Assembly: GCF_016097555.1 (NCBI RefSeq)
Contig: NC_054699.1
Location: 7,875,132 to 7,939,131 of the forward strand
Reading direction: 5' to 3'
DNA: 64,000 bases
From: Gigantopelta aegis
Lineage: Eukaryota > Mollusca > Gastropoda > Neomphalida > Peltospiridae
In this document: positions 44,362 through 56,845 of the stretch, one piece after another
Layout: the number at the start of each line of letters is the position of its first letter
Numbering within the stretch: the first letter of the stretch is position 1
Made by a program: the position numbers and the translations under genes
Notes under the pieces: model-generated
The model's database searches: none
What the model saw: the letters and a program-made list of their open reading frames with translations, nothing else
What the model was told of the DNA's origin: nothing

Positions 44362-46654
44362 CCTACAAGAAACAGAACACAATTGATAACAAACTACGAC
44401 TTCTAAACGCCAGCAAACAGTACAAGAATATAATAATGAAAGATGAACCGAAACTTACAGATCTTAACCAATATGACACACGGGTGTTTTGGGAACTGTT
44501 AAAGGAAAACATAGATGCCTGTAATTCACCACCTTTAGAAACACTTCATCAGTACTTTAAAAATGTAAACAGCAGCTGTGATTCCACTCCCGAACCAGAA
44601 TAGACAACAGAGTTGGAAAATTGCAGTACATTAAATTCCCCCATATTACAAGAAAAAATACTTACTGTTGTAAAAAACATCTTAAGAATAACAAAGCTTC
44701 GGGTTTAGATAAAATAATTAATTAATATATTAAGCAAACTATTGATTGTATAATTCATATATAAGTTAAACTTTTTAATTTAGTATTTGAAAACGGTATA
44801 TTTCCAGACTCATGGCTAGTTGGTATCAAACAAGTTTATAAATGTAGTGATCAAAATAATCCAGAAAAATATAGATCTATTACATTACTTAGCTGTCTTG
44901 GAAAACTCTTTACCGCTGTGTTGAATAATATACTAAAACTGTATATTGAAACAAACAATAATACCATCTGAAATTCAAGCAGGATTCAGGAAAGACTATT
45001 CAACAAAAGATCATATCTTCACACTCTATGGACTGATCGAACTGATGAAAGCATGAAAGAGAAAACTTGTTTGTACTTTTTATAGATTTTAGCAAAGCAT
45101 TTGATTCAGGTTGGAGAATTGGACTTTGGGGTAAATTAATTCAGAATGGTATAAATGGGAATTGTTTTCAAGTAACCTATAATATGTACCAGAACATTAA
45201 GTCTTGTGTCAGTGCACATAGTTCATGAACAGATTGTTTTCTCTGCTGTTTTGGCGTTAGACAAGGTGAACATTTATCTACCATGCTATTCTCCTTGTTT
45301 CTTAACGATATTGAAGATACATTTAAAAGGAATGACTGCCATGGCATCGGTATAAATGAAATGTTCAGTGATTCCTTAATATGTACGTCAATTGTTATCT
45401 TTGTTTTACTCTATGCCGATGATTCGGTACTCCTTGCAGATAATTATCAACATATGTAAAAATCACTAAATGTTTTTGATTCTTATTGCACGAAATGGAA
45501 ACTGACAGTAAATTGTAAACAGACAAAAGTTTTAATTTTTAATGGCAATAACAAAGATTGTAAAAAAAAAAAAAAAGTATTTTATCTTGGAAATGCGAAG
45601 CTTGACAATGTAGAAAGTTACAAATATCTTGATATTATATTCCACAAATGAAACAGATTTACTAAGGCAAGACATAAAAGACTATGTCCTTCGTTGTAAG
45701 ACAATGCAGATATTATAATATTTCCATACAATGTCAGGTAAAATTATTTGTCCGCGTGGTTTTACCAGTACATTTATATGGTAGCGAAATTTGGGGTTTC
45801 GAAACTCTGTCATCAATGGAAAAACTATGTGACCAGTTTTTTAAAATTGTTATTACCTGTGAGGAAATCTACACCACTGTACATGTTATATGGAGAACTT
45901 GGGAGTTATCCAGTTTATATCACAGTAACATTAAGAATGATTTTTTTCTGGTATTGATGAATTATTGGAAACATTCCAAGTTATCATTATTAGTCTATTA
46001 ATTATTACTAAATGATGTGAACAATAATGTTTTTAATCACAAATGGATTATGTTTGTAAAATCAATTTTAGATGATGTTGGTTGTACCTATATATGGTCC
46101 TCACAGTGAAAAGATCTATTTCCACAAGGCTTACTGATTAATACTTACAATCATGGTATACTCACGTTAATAATTCATCCAAAGCTTCATATTATAAATT
46201 ATTAAAAAATACTGTTGCATTTGAGACATATCTCACACTTATAGAGAAAAATCACTGGTGCCCATTACTACGATTTTGATTTTGATTACGATTACGATTG
46301 AACTAGGCAGATGGAAAAATGTATCACTAAACAATCGAATGTGTCCATTATGTAAACATTACGACATCGGAGATGAGTTTCATTATAAATTTAAATGTAT
46401 GTATTTTAAGAATGAAAGAAATCGTTATTTACCCGCTTTCTGCCAATCAAAACCAAATATATATAAATTTTATAAATTATTTAACTTTTAAAAAAACCTG
46501 GTGTCCTTGGAAAACTTTCTATATTTTGTAACTTAATTATGAATACTTTCACAATCTTGTCACAATGTGTTAATTGTTCTCTGTAAAAAAAATATCCTCA
46601 TATGCCTTAGACTACGGCCTGAGTGTAAATAAAGTTCAGTTCAGTTCAGTTCAG
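44362..46654 (+). pseudogene. 5'-truncated, decayed LINE (non-LTR retrotransposon)
   Basis: No endonuclease domain is present: the copy starts in the region before the reverse transcriptase. Recognisable pieces across several frames are a pre-RT stretch at 44355-44603, RT block FIDFSKAFDSG near 45080, FGVRQGE near 45255, the catalytic YADDSVLLAD near 45413 and a thumb/C-terminal block at 45684-45957 (YGSEIWGFETL, LYGELGSYP). A CPLCKH..GDEFHYKFKC zinc motif lies at 46345. The 3' end is a (GTTCA)n tail at about 46632-46655. Frames are interrupted by many stops and frameshifts, e.g. between 44603 and 45684. The features fit the CR1/L2/Jockey group; the clade is not resolved. It is inserted inside a SINE (head 44316-44361, rest 46655 onward). 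Confidence 0.85.
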
Positions 46655-47010
46655 TTGTGGGATCGAATTGCCTCAGTTGGCTGATTTGGACTTTTCCCAC
46701 CCCAGCCAGTGCTCCACGACTGGTGTATCAAAGATCGGGGAATGTGCTATCTTGTCTTTTGGAAAAATACATATGAAAGATGCCTTGCTGTTAATTAAAA
46801 AAAAATGAAGCGAGTTTCCTCTCTAAACTACCAAATGTTTGGCATCCAATAGCCGATGATGATTAAAAAACCAATGTGTTCTAGTGGTGTCGTTAAACAA
46901 AACAAACTTTAACGTTATGTGTCAAAAATTACCACGTTTGACATCCAATAGCCGATGATGAAAAAAATCGATGTGCGCTAGTGGTGTCGTTAAACAAAAC
47001 AAGCTACTGG
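46655..47010 (+). mobile_element. SINE body H4 with duplicated T2 tail
   Basis: The continuation of 44316-44361: B box, CCAGCCAGTGCTCCACGACT core, then tail T2 ending TGGTGTCGTTAAACAAAACA. The last 90 bp of the tail is present twice (about 46800-46914 and 46916-47003), followed by a scrap of an H1 head on the other strand. Confidence 0.7.
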
Positions 47011-47062
47011 GCTACGTCCTGCCTCTTCACTCAACCGTGTCTCAAATATTGGACCAGCTAAA

Positions 47063-47086
47063 AGTACGCTCATACTCCGATATATC
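47063..47086 (+). repeat. 72-bp tandem repeat, part left of solo LTR
   Basis: AGTACGCTCATACTCCGATA..; the unit end that continues right of the solo LTR. Confidence 0.7.
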
Positions 47087-47883
47087 TGTGACGGTACATG
47101 CTCTTAATTTTGTTTTCGCCTGTGGCGATATTAATTGTTTTAGAGGGCCGTGTGCAGTTCCAAATTGCACTTAAGCCCAGATGGGCAACTTGTTACGTGA
47201 TACCTTTGCGCGACGGTCATCGAGCTTTTCTAATACACACCCAGCGCAGGTGTGGAGGCCATGTGGCTAGTAGTTATGTAATATCTCCGGTAGTGCTGTT
47301 TATGGCCAGGGGATTGCTCGCGGATGGCGACAGCCAGTCTGACGATCAGAGATAAATATGCCGGCGTGGTGGTTGTGGAAAATCCACATGATACGTGAGG
47401 TACCGCGTTGTACCCCCAGGCGATTTTCGCTGTCTCTGAGAGTTTTGAATAAATAGCTAGGATTTAGATATATCGACGAGAAACATTTTGGAGGTATCCA
47501 TGGGAACGGTCGTCGTCCACTGAACGATACTGTATTATTTAGACGGTGCTGCCGGTCATCTGACGCAGTAATCTGTAGGCTCACTGTCTTAAATAATTAT
47601 AAAAAGCTTAACCAGTCATCCTAGAGGACCTAGGTAAACTGTAGGTTATTGTCTTTATTGTGATAGGTACCAGTATTAATTCTGTATTACAAGGTTATTG
47701 AATGAGTAGTTAGGGTTAATTAAAAATTAACCAGTTAGGAATAGTGTTGTAATTCCTTTATTAATTAAGTTCCCCTGGAAGCGTTTCTCCATTATCGCAC
47801 GTGTGTGTGTTAGCGTTTCTCAATTATCACACGTGTGGGTGTTGTGTCACGGTGACGTGATTAGCATATTGTGTAAACTAGAC

Positions 47884-47921
47884 GGTTCACTCCCATAAGA
47901 CAGACGTCCCATAAGGCAGAC
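47884..47921 (+). repeat. Left terminal inverted repeat of MULE
   Basis: 38 bp, matching the reverse complement of 50135-50172 at 34 positions, with 31 of 32 in the inner block. It contains two direct sub-repeats of the form CCCATAAGRCAGAC, a plausible double transposase binding site. Confidence 0.9.
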
Positions 47922-48555
47922 ATGCCATTTGATAGACAAAACTCTTTATTGGGTTATGTAATGTATCCTGTACACCCCTGACTGCGTTAATGGTATTGCT
48001 CCAATCTGCTCAGCAAGCTATGCTGCAGTGCAACAGCAGTCTTAATTAATGAGCTGATTTCATGCAAACAACAGCGAGAGCTTAATTGTAATCTGGTAAA
48101 TGCAATTAATAAATGTAAAGATACAGTGCTTGGTGGATTTTCCACTGCAATATCTCCATTCAATTCATTTCACTTCAGATTGACAATGTTTTGTTTTTAT
48201 ATCAATGATTACCGCACAGTTATGACAGTACCTATTTAAAAAAATTGTTATATCTACCAATTCCACACAGGCAACTAGGAGAAGTTAATTGTAATCTGCT
48301 AAACAGAATTAACAAATGTAAAGATACTGTGTTTTATGATGTCCGTGTTTTTAGAGTTTAGCAACATCTGTATACAATTCATTTCACTTCAGATAGACAT
48401 TGTTTGTATATCAATGAGTATTATGTCTCTGACGACCAATGTCTTGTATTTCATTGACCATACATTTAAACCATAGCTAAGCACAGAGATAACATAAAAG
48501 TTCTTATATATTAACTGCATGTAGCTACCAAAAACAGTCATTCAATTTTTTAGTC

Positions 48556-49929
48556 ATGGCTGGTCTTAGAAGGATAGAATTTGTTCAATCACAAAAAGGT
48601 TCACCACAAGTAATATTGGATGGATTTTTATTTGCAAAGAATCGCACCAGAGGGGAAAGTGTTCACTGGAGATACGTGACAAAAACGTGTACCGGGAAAT
48701 GCACCACTGTCGGCGAATTTGTACGGAACACATCGGAACACAACCATCTTCCAAGTGATCCGAATGTTGCTCGGTTTATCAGCATACTACGGAAGCGAGC
48801 AAGAGAAGAAACAACACCTATGCAGCAAATATACAATGATGAGGTTGCAAAGCAAGCATTAGAAACTGTTCCTCATTTGCCTTCCTTTCCCAGTATGAGC
48901 AGTGCACTGTACAGACAGAGACGAGTTCTGATACCTGCCTTACCACAGACTAGAGCCGATGTCATCCTAGAAGAACCATGGACACAGACAAATGACGGAA
49001 GACGCTACCTGTTATTTAGCGATGGAAATGAAGATAACATGCTTGTGTTCTCTACAGATGAGCGAATCGTAGCTCTACAGGCTGCAGAATCCATTTTTAT
49101 GGACGGAACTTTCTCTTCTTGTCCAGCATTGTGGAACCAATTATACATCATCCATGCTATGGACGGAACCACTATGTATCCCCTTGTGTTTGCTCTTCTT
49201 CCCGATAAACAGAGGATAACATACATTAGACTGTTCAGTTTGTTGAAAAATGAAGTTCAACAATTATTAAACCAACCCCTTGCTCCAAGTAAAGTTCAGA
49301 CTGATTTTGAGATGGCTGCAATCCAGGCAGTTGAGACGGAGTTTCCGCAAGCTGAAGTAAAAGGGTGCTTTTTTCACTTTACACAGGCCATTTGGAGGAA
49401 AACTCAAGAACTGGGTCTTGCTGTTTTGTACAAAGAAGATCCAGCTGTACAGACATGGATTCGGAGGGCTGCTGGACTACCACTTTTGCCCAGTGCACAA
49501 GTACAGGATGCATGGTTAGAAGCCATGAATGACGGACCTGATGTTCCACAGGCGGAGGCATTTAATGATTATGTTGTTTTAACATGGGTAGACGATGACT
49601 CCAGATTCCCTTTGATTGTATGGAACCATCATCTGACCACTGGCCCAAGAACAAATAATAATCTGGAGGGATTTCATTCCAGAATGAATCGTTCAATCCA
49701 AGTTCATCATCCAAACATATACCGATTTGTAGAATTAATCAAAGGAATAGAGACCTCCGAACGTGCTAAATTGAGACAGATAAACTTTGGAGCTGCCCCA
49801 CCACCAAGAAAGAGAGTGTATAAGCAGAATGAAAATAGAATCGTGAGATTGAAGGCGCAACTAACCCTTGAACAGAAAACGCCCATTCAGTTCTTGGATG
49901 CCGTTGGACATCTGTTAAAATTAGTATAA
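48556..49929 (+). CDS. MULE transposase with N-terminal FLYWCH zinc finger
   Basis: 457 codons, single exon. Residues about 6-66 look like a FLYWCH zinc finger: hydrophobic start, DGFLF, HWRY, CTGKC spacing and HNH at 62-64. Residues about 175-380 are the MULE DDE transposase domain: D183 in FMDGTF, D250 in QTDFEMAA, C271-x-x-H274 in KGCFFHFTQ, and E371 in NNNLEGFHSR. All expected catalytic positions are present and there is no internal stop. The protein would bind the terminal repeats and cut and paste the element. It ends 243 bp before the element's right end. The start was chosen because it is the first ATG and the FLYWCH motif begins right after it. FLYWCH plus MULE is a known combination in animal genomes and annotation pipelines often call such genes host proteins. 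Confidence 0.9.
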   Translation: MAGLRRIEFVQSQKGSPQVILDGFLFAKNRTRGESVHWRYVTKTCTGKCTTVGEFVRNTSEHNHLPSDPNVARFISILRKRAREETTPMQQIYNDEVAKQALETVPHLPSFPSMSSALYRQRRVLIPALPQTRADVILEEPWTQTNDGRRYLLFSDGNEDNMLVFSTDERIVALQAAESIFMDGTFSSCPALWNQLYIIHAMDGTTMYPLVFALLPDKQRITYIRLFSLLKNEVQQLLNQPLAPSKVQTDFEMAAIQAVETEFPQAEVKGCFFHFTQAIWRKTQELGLAVLYKEDPAVQTWIRRAAGLPLLPSAQVQDAWLEAMNDGPDVPQAEAFNDYVVLTWVDDDSRFPLIVWNHHLTTGPRTNNNLEGFHSRMNRSIQVHHPNIYRFVELIKGIETSERAKLRQINFGAAPPPRKRVYKQNENRIVRLKAQLTLEQKTPIQFLDAVGHLLKLV

Positions 49930-50134
49930 ATTGTGGAACAGACAGAAAATTGAATCGTGAGACATGTTAAAATGTGTATCCCGGGTATATGTATGTGTAT
50001 AAATAAATCTAATTTTATATAATTTTGTTATGTGTTTTGTATTTAATTGTATCCGACTATTCCATTATTTACTACATGTATTATTCAAGGTAAACGGCAG
50101 GTAATTAGTAATGGGTCTTGTGTTGTTTTAACGC

Positions 50135-50172
50135 GTCTGCGTTATGGGACGTCTGTCTTATGGGAGGACACC
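50135..50172 (-). repeat. Right terminal inverted repeat of MULE
   Basis: Counterpart of 47884-47921, with the same doubled CCCATAA.CAGAC sub-motif. Followed directly by the target duplication AACTAGAC. Confidence 0.9.
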
Positions 50173-50377
50173 AACTAGACACCTAGAGATTAACTAATTA
50201 AGTGATCAGTACTGGGTTATATTATTGTTGTTATTAATTAACTACTGCGGCAGTATATTTGTCAGCGTAGGTTAATACAGATTCCAAAGTGTATTGTGTT
50301 TTGTTGTGTTTTCTAGTGAACTAAACGTGCTATAATAACATATACTTTATATAAGATCGTATCTCTGATCATACCTA

Positions 50378-50757
50378 CCGGCCTCGATGGCGTCGTGGCA
50401 GGCCATCGGTTTACAGGCTGGTAGGTACTGGGTTCGGATCCCAGTCGAGGCATGGGATTTTTAATCCAGATACCGACTCCAAACCCTGAGTGAGTGCTCC
50501 GCAAGGCTCAATGGGTAGGTGTAAACCACTTGCACCGACCAGTGATCCATAACTGGTTCAACAAAGGCCATGGTTTGTGCTATCCTGCCTGTGGGAAGCG
50601 CAAATAAAAGATCCCTTGCTGCCAATCGGAAGAGTAGCCCATGTAGTGGCGACAGCGGGTTTCCTCTCAATCTGTGTGGTCCTGAACCATATGTCTGACG
50701 CCATATAACCGTAAATAAAATGTGTTGAGTGCGTCGTTAAATAAAACACTTCTTTCT
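50378..50757 (+). mobile_element. SINE-2 inside the solo LTR
   Basis: H2 head to (CTTT)n; target duplication TCTGATCATACCTA (about 50364 and 50758). Confidence 0.9.
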
Positions 50758-50892
50758 TTCTGATCATACCTAGACGAGCCATACTAGGGTTTAACCGCCC
50801 GTTACAGAGAGATCTAATAGATATACAGTTAGGAGAGATATTTTGATAACCGTGTTTCATTCAGTTACTGGTATTATAGGATCCCCGTGACA

Positions 50893-51110
50893 ATATCGAT
50901 ATCAGCAGTGCTTCTTTATAGTAATTTCATTCTGTCACTCGTGTAAATACGCTCATACTCCGATATATCGATATCAGCAGTGCTTCTTTATAGTAATTTC
51001 ATTCTGTCACTCGTGTAAATACGCTCATACTCCGATATATCGATATCAGCAGTGCTTCTTTATAGTAATTTCATTCTGTCACTCGTGGAAGCTCTTTGTT
51101 TCACTTCGAA
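50893..51110 (+). repeat. 72-bp tandem repeat, about 3 units
   Basis: Units start at 50893, 50965 and 51037 (ATATCGATATCAGCAGTGCT). The solo LTR inserted in this array. Confidence 0.9.
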
Positions 51111-51206
51111 TCCTGTGTGTGTCCACCATTCAGTTGTTCTCGTTTGCGTGTGTAGGAACAATTATTATTTCAAGGTAAGCGATTACAATGACTAGCCATT
51201 TATTAA

Positions 51207-51553
51207 AGGCACATACCCTAGTTTTTAAACACTACGGCATATTTTTCACTATTGCAGCCGTTTATGATCACTGAAATCAAACTTTACTTATATTTTAATT
51301 TGTAGACTATCCATTTCCGTACAACCGAAGTGTTTCTGGTCATCCTGACGTTTATAATACCACAAAATGCATTTTTTTAATATGTTTAAAACCGCAGGTG
51401 CGTCTGATATGTAACAGTTGTGGAGTCGAGTTTTAGTTTCAACTTCACAGACTCTTGTTTCACTCTCTTGTAATGTTATCCAAATGTGTTACAGGTTTTA
51501 ACTTAACAAAACTTAGTGTCCATTTGTACGGGTTGAAACTAGGGTGTGCACCT
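51207..51553 (+). mobile_element. TTAA-MITE family A
   Basis: Flanked by TTAA (51203-51206, 51554-51557). Same landmarks as the copy at 39512; ends slightly mutated (AGGCACATACCC / GGGTGTGCACCT). Confidence 0.85.
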
Positions 51554-51639
51554 TTAATCCATTCTTGAAGCTGTTGAACCTGGTTTTCAACTCACGTACG
51601 TTTTAATGAATTAATGTTGGGTTTTTTCATTTTATTTTC

Positions 51640-51893
51640 GTGCTTATATCCAATTAAGGCTCAAGCACGCTGTCCTGGGCACACACCTCAGCTATCTGGG
51701 CTATTTGTCCAGGACAGTGGGTTAGTTGTTAGTTGGTTAGTTGTTAGTGAGAGAGAAGAGGGTGTAGTGGCCTTACACCTACCCATTGAGTCCTTAAGAA
51801 CTCGCGCTGGGTTGGAGCCGGTACCGGGCTGCGAACCCTGTACCTACCAGCCTGTAGTCCGATGGCTTAACCACGACGCCACCGAGGCCGGTA
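51640..51893 (-). mobile_element. SINE-3, full length
   Basis: CTTATATCCAATTAAGGCTC to GACGCCACCGAGGCCGGT. Confidence 0.85.
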
Positions 51894-52237
51894 TTAATGT
51901 ATTTACGAGTATCTCTCTTTGTTTCCGCTTAACACGTCTTCGTGCTGAGGTGTCCTTAAACGTTCGTTCATTCATTCATTTATTCAATGCCTGAATCTGG
52001 ATTAGAATTTTTATTCATATTAGCATTACTACCAAAGGGCTATATTACGGAGTTGCAAACGAATCATTACGTTTTTGTTTTTGTTTTTACATGGATTACA
52101 ACTAATATTGTGGGGTAGAATGATAAAAACACATGGTGAAAAGGTTTTACTAAATTAGGACAATTAGGCCAGCTTATTATGCCCGAATGTCTCCATCGTT
52201 TTCCCCATATTCGAAACTTTGTTGTGGGTGGTCCCTC

Positions 52238-52261
52238 TTAACCCCCCCCCCCCCTCCTCCC

Positions 52262-52327
<66 letters not shown>

Positions 52328-52640
52328 AAGAGAGAGAGAGGGAGGGAGGAATGAAAGGAGGGGAGAGAGATCAAAAGCAAAAGAGGGAAAGAGAAAAAGA
52401 AAGAGTGGAAGGGGAAATGAAGGGGGGGGGGGGTTAAAGGAAGGGAAAGTGAGGGTAGGGTGAGACGAAGAGCAAGAATGAGAGATATAAACAAGAAGGG
52501 AGATAGAGTGAGAGGGAGGGAGGGAAAGGAGAGAAAGAAAGAAAGAAAGAAAGAGAGAAAGCAGGAGAGAGAGCCGGAGAGAGTAGGATAAAGAGAGAGA
52601 CAGAGACAGACAGACAGACACACACACACACACAGACAGA
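52238..52640 (+). repeat. GA-rich low-complexity tract with C and G runs
   Basis: C run 52242-52252, (GA)n 52264-52324, then purine-rich sequence to 52640. Confidence 0.9.
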
Positions 52641-52930
52641 CACACAGACAGAAAGGCCTAGACGGATAGACGAAGAGAGAGGTAGGTCACTGTCGTAACC
52701 GAGGACCTATACACAGTAACCCGAGTCTGTCATGGATTGTCGGTCCTGCTAAGCAACATTTTGTTGTCCTGTTCATGGTTGACTGCACAAGAGCATGTGT
52801 GCACCTTTTGATTCCTTTTTTCCACTCGTGGTACTTAGTAACACAGATACATGTACTTAATTGACCTACTTTAGAATCCAGTAACCGTTTCTAGGTCGTT
52901 TTGAAAGAATTATTAATTTTAATGTATTGT

Positions 52931-53092
52931 CAGGGCCGTAGCTAGCAGGGGGGCAAGGGGGCAGTTGCACCCCCCCCCCCCCCCGAAAAAATTCGGAAAG
53001 CATTATAGAAACTTAAAGAAAAGGAGTTTTAGACTATTAACTACTATGTTGCCCCCCCCCCCCCCCAACAAAAAATCCTAGCTACGGCCCTG
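52931..53092. mobile_element. Short fold-back MITE (CAGGSCCGTAGC family)
   Basis: Ends CAGGGCCGTAGCTAGC / CTAGCTACGGCCCTG and exact 5-bp duplication ATTGT (52926-52930, 53093-53097). Contains two C tracts. Confidence 0.8.
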
Positions 53093-53127
53093 ATTGTACA
53101 CTATCAGTCTTCCTGTCTCTGACTCTG

Positions 53128-53137
53128 CGAGAGAGAG

Positions 53138-53214
<77 letters not shown>

Positions 53215-53235
53215 GAGAGACAGAGACAGAGAGAC

Positions 53236-53289
<54 letters not shown>

Positions 53290-53447
53290 GCGTACATATG
53301 CTGTAAATATACCATGTATTGCGTCATGAAAATAATGCGAATGGCTAACAATGGCGAGAACTGGGTGTAGAACAACAACACACACACAACCACACACAAA
53401 CAACCACATACACACAACCACATACATCCCCTCTCCGACACACACAG

Positions 53448-53493
<46 letters not shown>

Positions 53494-53566
53494 GCACACG
53501 CACACAACCACACACATACAACTACATACACCCCGTCCGATACACACACATAGACACACGTACAGC

Positions 53567-53597
<31 letters not shown>

Positions 53598-53639
53598 CCA
53601 AACATACACACACACAACCACACACACAACCGCACACAA

Positions 53640-53700
<61 letters not shown>
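53128..53700 (-). repeat. GA, TA and CA microsatellites; inverted copy of 21450-22010
   Basis: Core TGCTGTAAATATACCATGTA...GCGAGAACTGGGTGTAGAAC (53297-53372) is the reverse complement of 21893-21983; CA-rich part matches the GT-rich part at 21460-21890. Confidence 0.9.
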
Positions 53701-54246
<546 letters not shown>

Positions 54247-54754
54247 TTATATGCGGCGCGGTCTGATTTATACCTTAGCCTGACACCCAATAGCCTGTTT
54301 TCTTTTGTGCTGGCTTGTCGTTAAACATTCATTAATTTTATTCAGTTTCAAAACACTACTACATGTGTATTTTGTTACTCTGTACGCTAGCTCGAATATC
54401 TTCTAGCCCTATCCAATTCATGGGAGGATAATTTACAATACAGTTTATATACTCAACAAAACATGTAGGCTAACACAATCGCTCAAAATTGGAAATGTTT
54501 TTTGTTGATTATTTTATTCTGGGTCATTGTAGTTCCACCATCAAAAGACAAGGGGTTTTAGCCAATTTGTTAAAATATCTGCTCTTGTGGTGTCGTCTTT
54601 AACTTTCGGTAATTTTTATAAATTATCACGAAAACCTCACCGTGTTTAAGAATGTTTGCCTGTATTGATCACGGTTCCGATTTTACTCAAACAATGTTTA
54701 GATGTCATCTGTGATCAAAATTGTGATTAGCAGTGCATATAATTACATGAATTT

Positions 54755-54922
54755 TCCTGTCTGTGGGAAAGTGCATATTATAAAAGATCCCTTGCTGCTA
54801 ATGGAAAAATGTAGCGGGTTTCTTCCGTTGACTACGAGTCAGAATTACCAAATGTTTGACATCCAATAGCCGATGATTAATCTATGTGCTCTAGTGGTGT
54901 CTTTAAACAAAATAAACTTTTT
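54755..54922 (+). mobile_element. SINE tail T2 fragment
   Basis: TTCCTGTCTGTGGGAAAGTG to TTAAACAAAATAAACTTT. Confidence 0.8.
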
Positions 54923-55365
54923 AAATTGCCGGAAAGTCTACTGACCCTTAATTAATTTTGTTGAGTGTATATATGTGAAGATAAATTGGATAGAGTGAGA
55001 TGACATTCGAGCTACTTGAACTGCAGATGTTAGGAAATACCGTTAGAGGCCACCGGAGAAACCCCCCCCCCCCCTCCCCACCTGTATGCTTCAAAAATAG
55101 CTTGTTACCCCCACCACCCCAGGCGCATGTGCGGAAAATTTTGTAGGGGTTAGAGATTGGGCGAGCGATGAGGGGTTCGGGTGAAGCTCCCTGGAAAACA
55201 TATTTAAATTTGTTTTTAAATAAATAAAAGAAACAATTGCGTGCAACAAGTGGGTTTTGATCAACAAAAACTCAGGCGTGTGTGCAGACCCTTCCCCTCC
55301 TTGCTAATTTTTTTTTTTTTTTGGTCCAATGTATTTTCCGGGGGAACATGACCCGCCCGACTCCC

Positions 55366-55399
<34 letters not shown>

Positions 55400-56660
55400 A
55401 AAATCTCTTTGCTCGCCACAGTGCAAAACTCCCTCCAGCGCAATTCCTTGCACACAACACGCGCCTGAATCTGCCATCTCCCCCATCCACCCCCTCCCAT
55501 TTACACTTACACGCCTCCCTTACTTTAACCATCGGGTCTATTTACTGGTTAGATGTTTGTGTCGCATATTGTGTGTAGACGCAGTCTACCGTGAACAAGT
55601 ATTCTTTCTGTAGGGTGCATTGTACCGAAAAAGAAAAGTATGTGTCAAAGTTCGATGTGACTCGGTATGGGTTTTTTGTTTGTTTGTTTATTGTTATTTT
55701 TGTTTAGTGTTTTTTTGTGTGCAAATACTATTATCCATTGACAATATATAAATACACTTTTATTTGTTATACAATTGTTATAGTATATACAAGAGGCTGA
55801 AATCAGTGTAGAGTAACCCTAAAAATAGAACTGTGATTTTTAGCAAACATTCGGGTTGCTAATAAAAGTTATGGTATGTGACCCCCTATTTTCTTCAAGG
55901 TAGATTAAATATGAGGTGCCACACTTTCCTTTGGGTGTACTGCCTAGGTGTGTCGATACGCTGCTTATTTATTCGTTTTAGGAGTAAACGTTAACATTAT
56001 CATCAATAGGAACTTATTTCATACATTGGAACCTATGCCACCCGTTGGGTCTCAATAAGGGCTTCCAGTTAGTGAACTCATTCTGAACAGGGATTCTACG
56101 CGGTCTGTGACCACATTTTGCATGTCCGTTGTACGCAGTAAAGCGGAGTGGTTTAAAAACTGGAACTTGAAGGTAAAACATTTAGTATCAATAGATCCAT
56201 GTATTTCTTGATACAATATTAAAAATTTGAAGTGCGCGCGCGCGTGGGTGAATATATATCAAACATCGCTGCTGCTACAAAATGGGGGGCTCATGGCCCA
56301 CTAATCCCCCCCCCCCTCCCCACACACACACACTTTCTACGCCAGTGTAAAGCCAACCAAGTAAGTTATATTTTTAAATATCGTGCTCAACGTTCAAATT
56401 TAAAACTGTAAACTCCATTCCCATGCATTCTGTAATATCCAGCCGATAATCCAGGGTAGAGGTGTCGACTGTGCATCCCTCCCCCTTCAGGTTTCAAATC
56501 TATCGCGTGATTTCACATTCCATTGTAGTGCGCCGCCACACCAATGAAGTGCGAAGGCGGATCTAAGATTTCTGAGGAGTGACAGAATTTTTAAAAGCTA
56601 GGGACCTCTTAAACCCCCAGATGCGCGGATCAATGGTTCAAGGCTATTTTATCATTGTAA
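54923..56660. other. No recognised gene; C tracts and AT-rich sequence
   Basis: C runs at 55061-55073 and 55364-55381, CA run 55382-55396. Short ORFs at 55261-55613 are products of these tracts. Confidence 0.5.
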
Positions 56661-56672
56661 TATGTGGCATTC

Positions 56673-56845
56673 AGGGGCGTAGCGTGATATGAACCAAGTG
56701 GACCTTTTTCTATTTTGTTTTTGCACCACCCGAAACTCCATATTTATAAACCTGTATGTTTTAGTACTGAAAGCGGATCATTTGCTTCAGCGGGGGGGGG
56801 GGGGGGGGGGGGGGGGGTCCCCCCCCCCCCCCCAGCCTACGCCCA
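56673..56845. mobile_element. hAT-like MITE with long G and C tracts
   Basis: Ends AGGGGCGTAGCGTG / AGCCTACGCCCA and an exact 8-bp duplication TGGCATTC (56665-56672, 56846-56853). The interior ends in a run of about 25 G followed by about 16 C. Confidence 0.75.

Larger units (their letters stand above)
47884..50172 (+). mobile_element. Complete Mutator-like (MULE) DNA transposon, apparently intact
   Basis: 2289 bp bounded by inverted repeats (47884-47921 and 50135-50172) and an exact 8-bp target duplication AACTAGAC (47876-47883 and 50173-50180). The length of the duplication and the encoded transposase fit the Mutator superfamily. It holds one uninterrupted 457-codon gene at 48556-49929. 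Non-coding flanks inside the element include a partly duplicated 70-bp block (48066-48137 and 48269-48340). It sits inside a solo LTR (47087-50892), so it is younger than that LTR. Perfect target duplication and open gene suggest recent movement. Confidence 0.92.
47087..50892. mobile_element. Solo LTR, interrupted by a MULE and a SINE
   Basis: The sequence starts TGTGACGG, ends CCCCGTGACA and is flanked by an exact 5-bp duplication ATATC (47082-47086 and 50893-50897). Removing the MULE (with one copy of its duplication) and the SINE at 50378-50757 leaves about 1.1 kb with TG...CA ends and no coding sequence, as expected for a solo LTR of a Ty3/Gypsy- or BEL-type element left by LTR-LTR recombination. 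It inserted into a 72-bp tandem repeat (50893-51110 and 47063-47086). A fossil; family not resolved. Confidence 0.75.
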
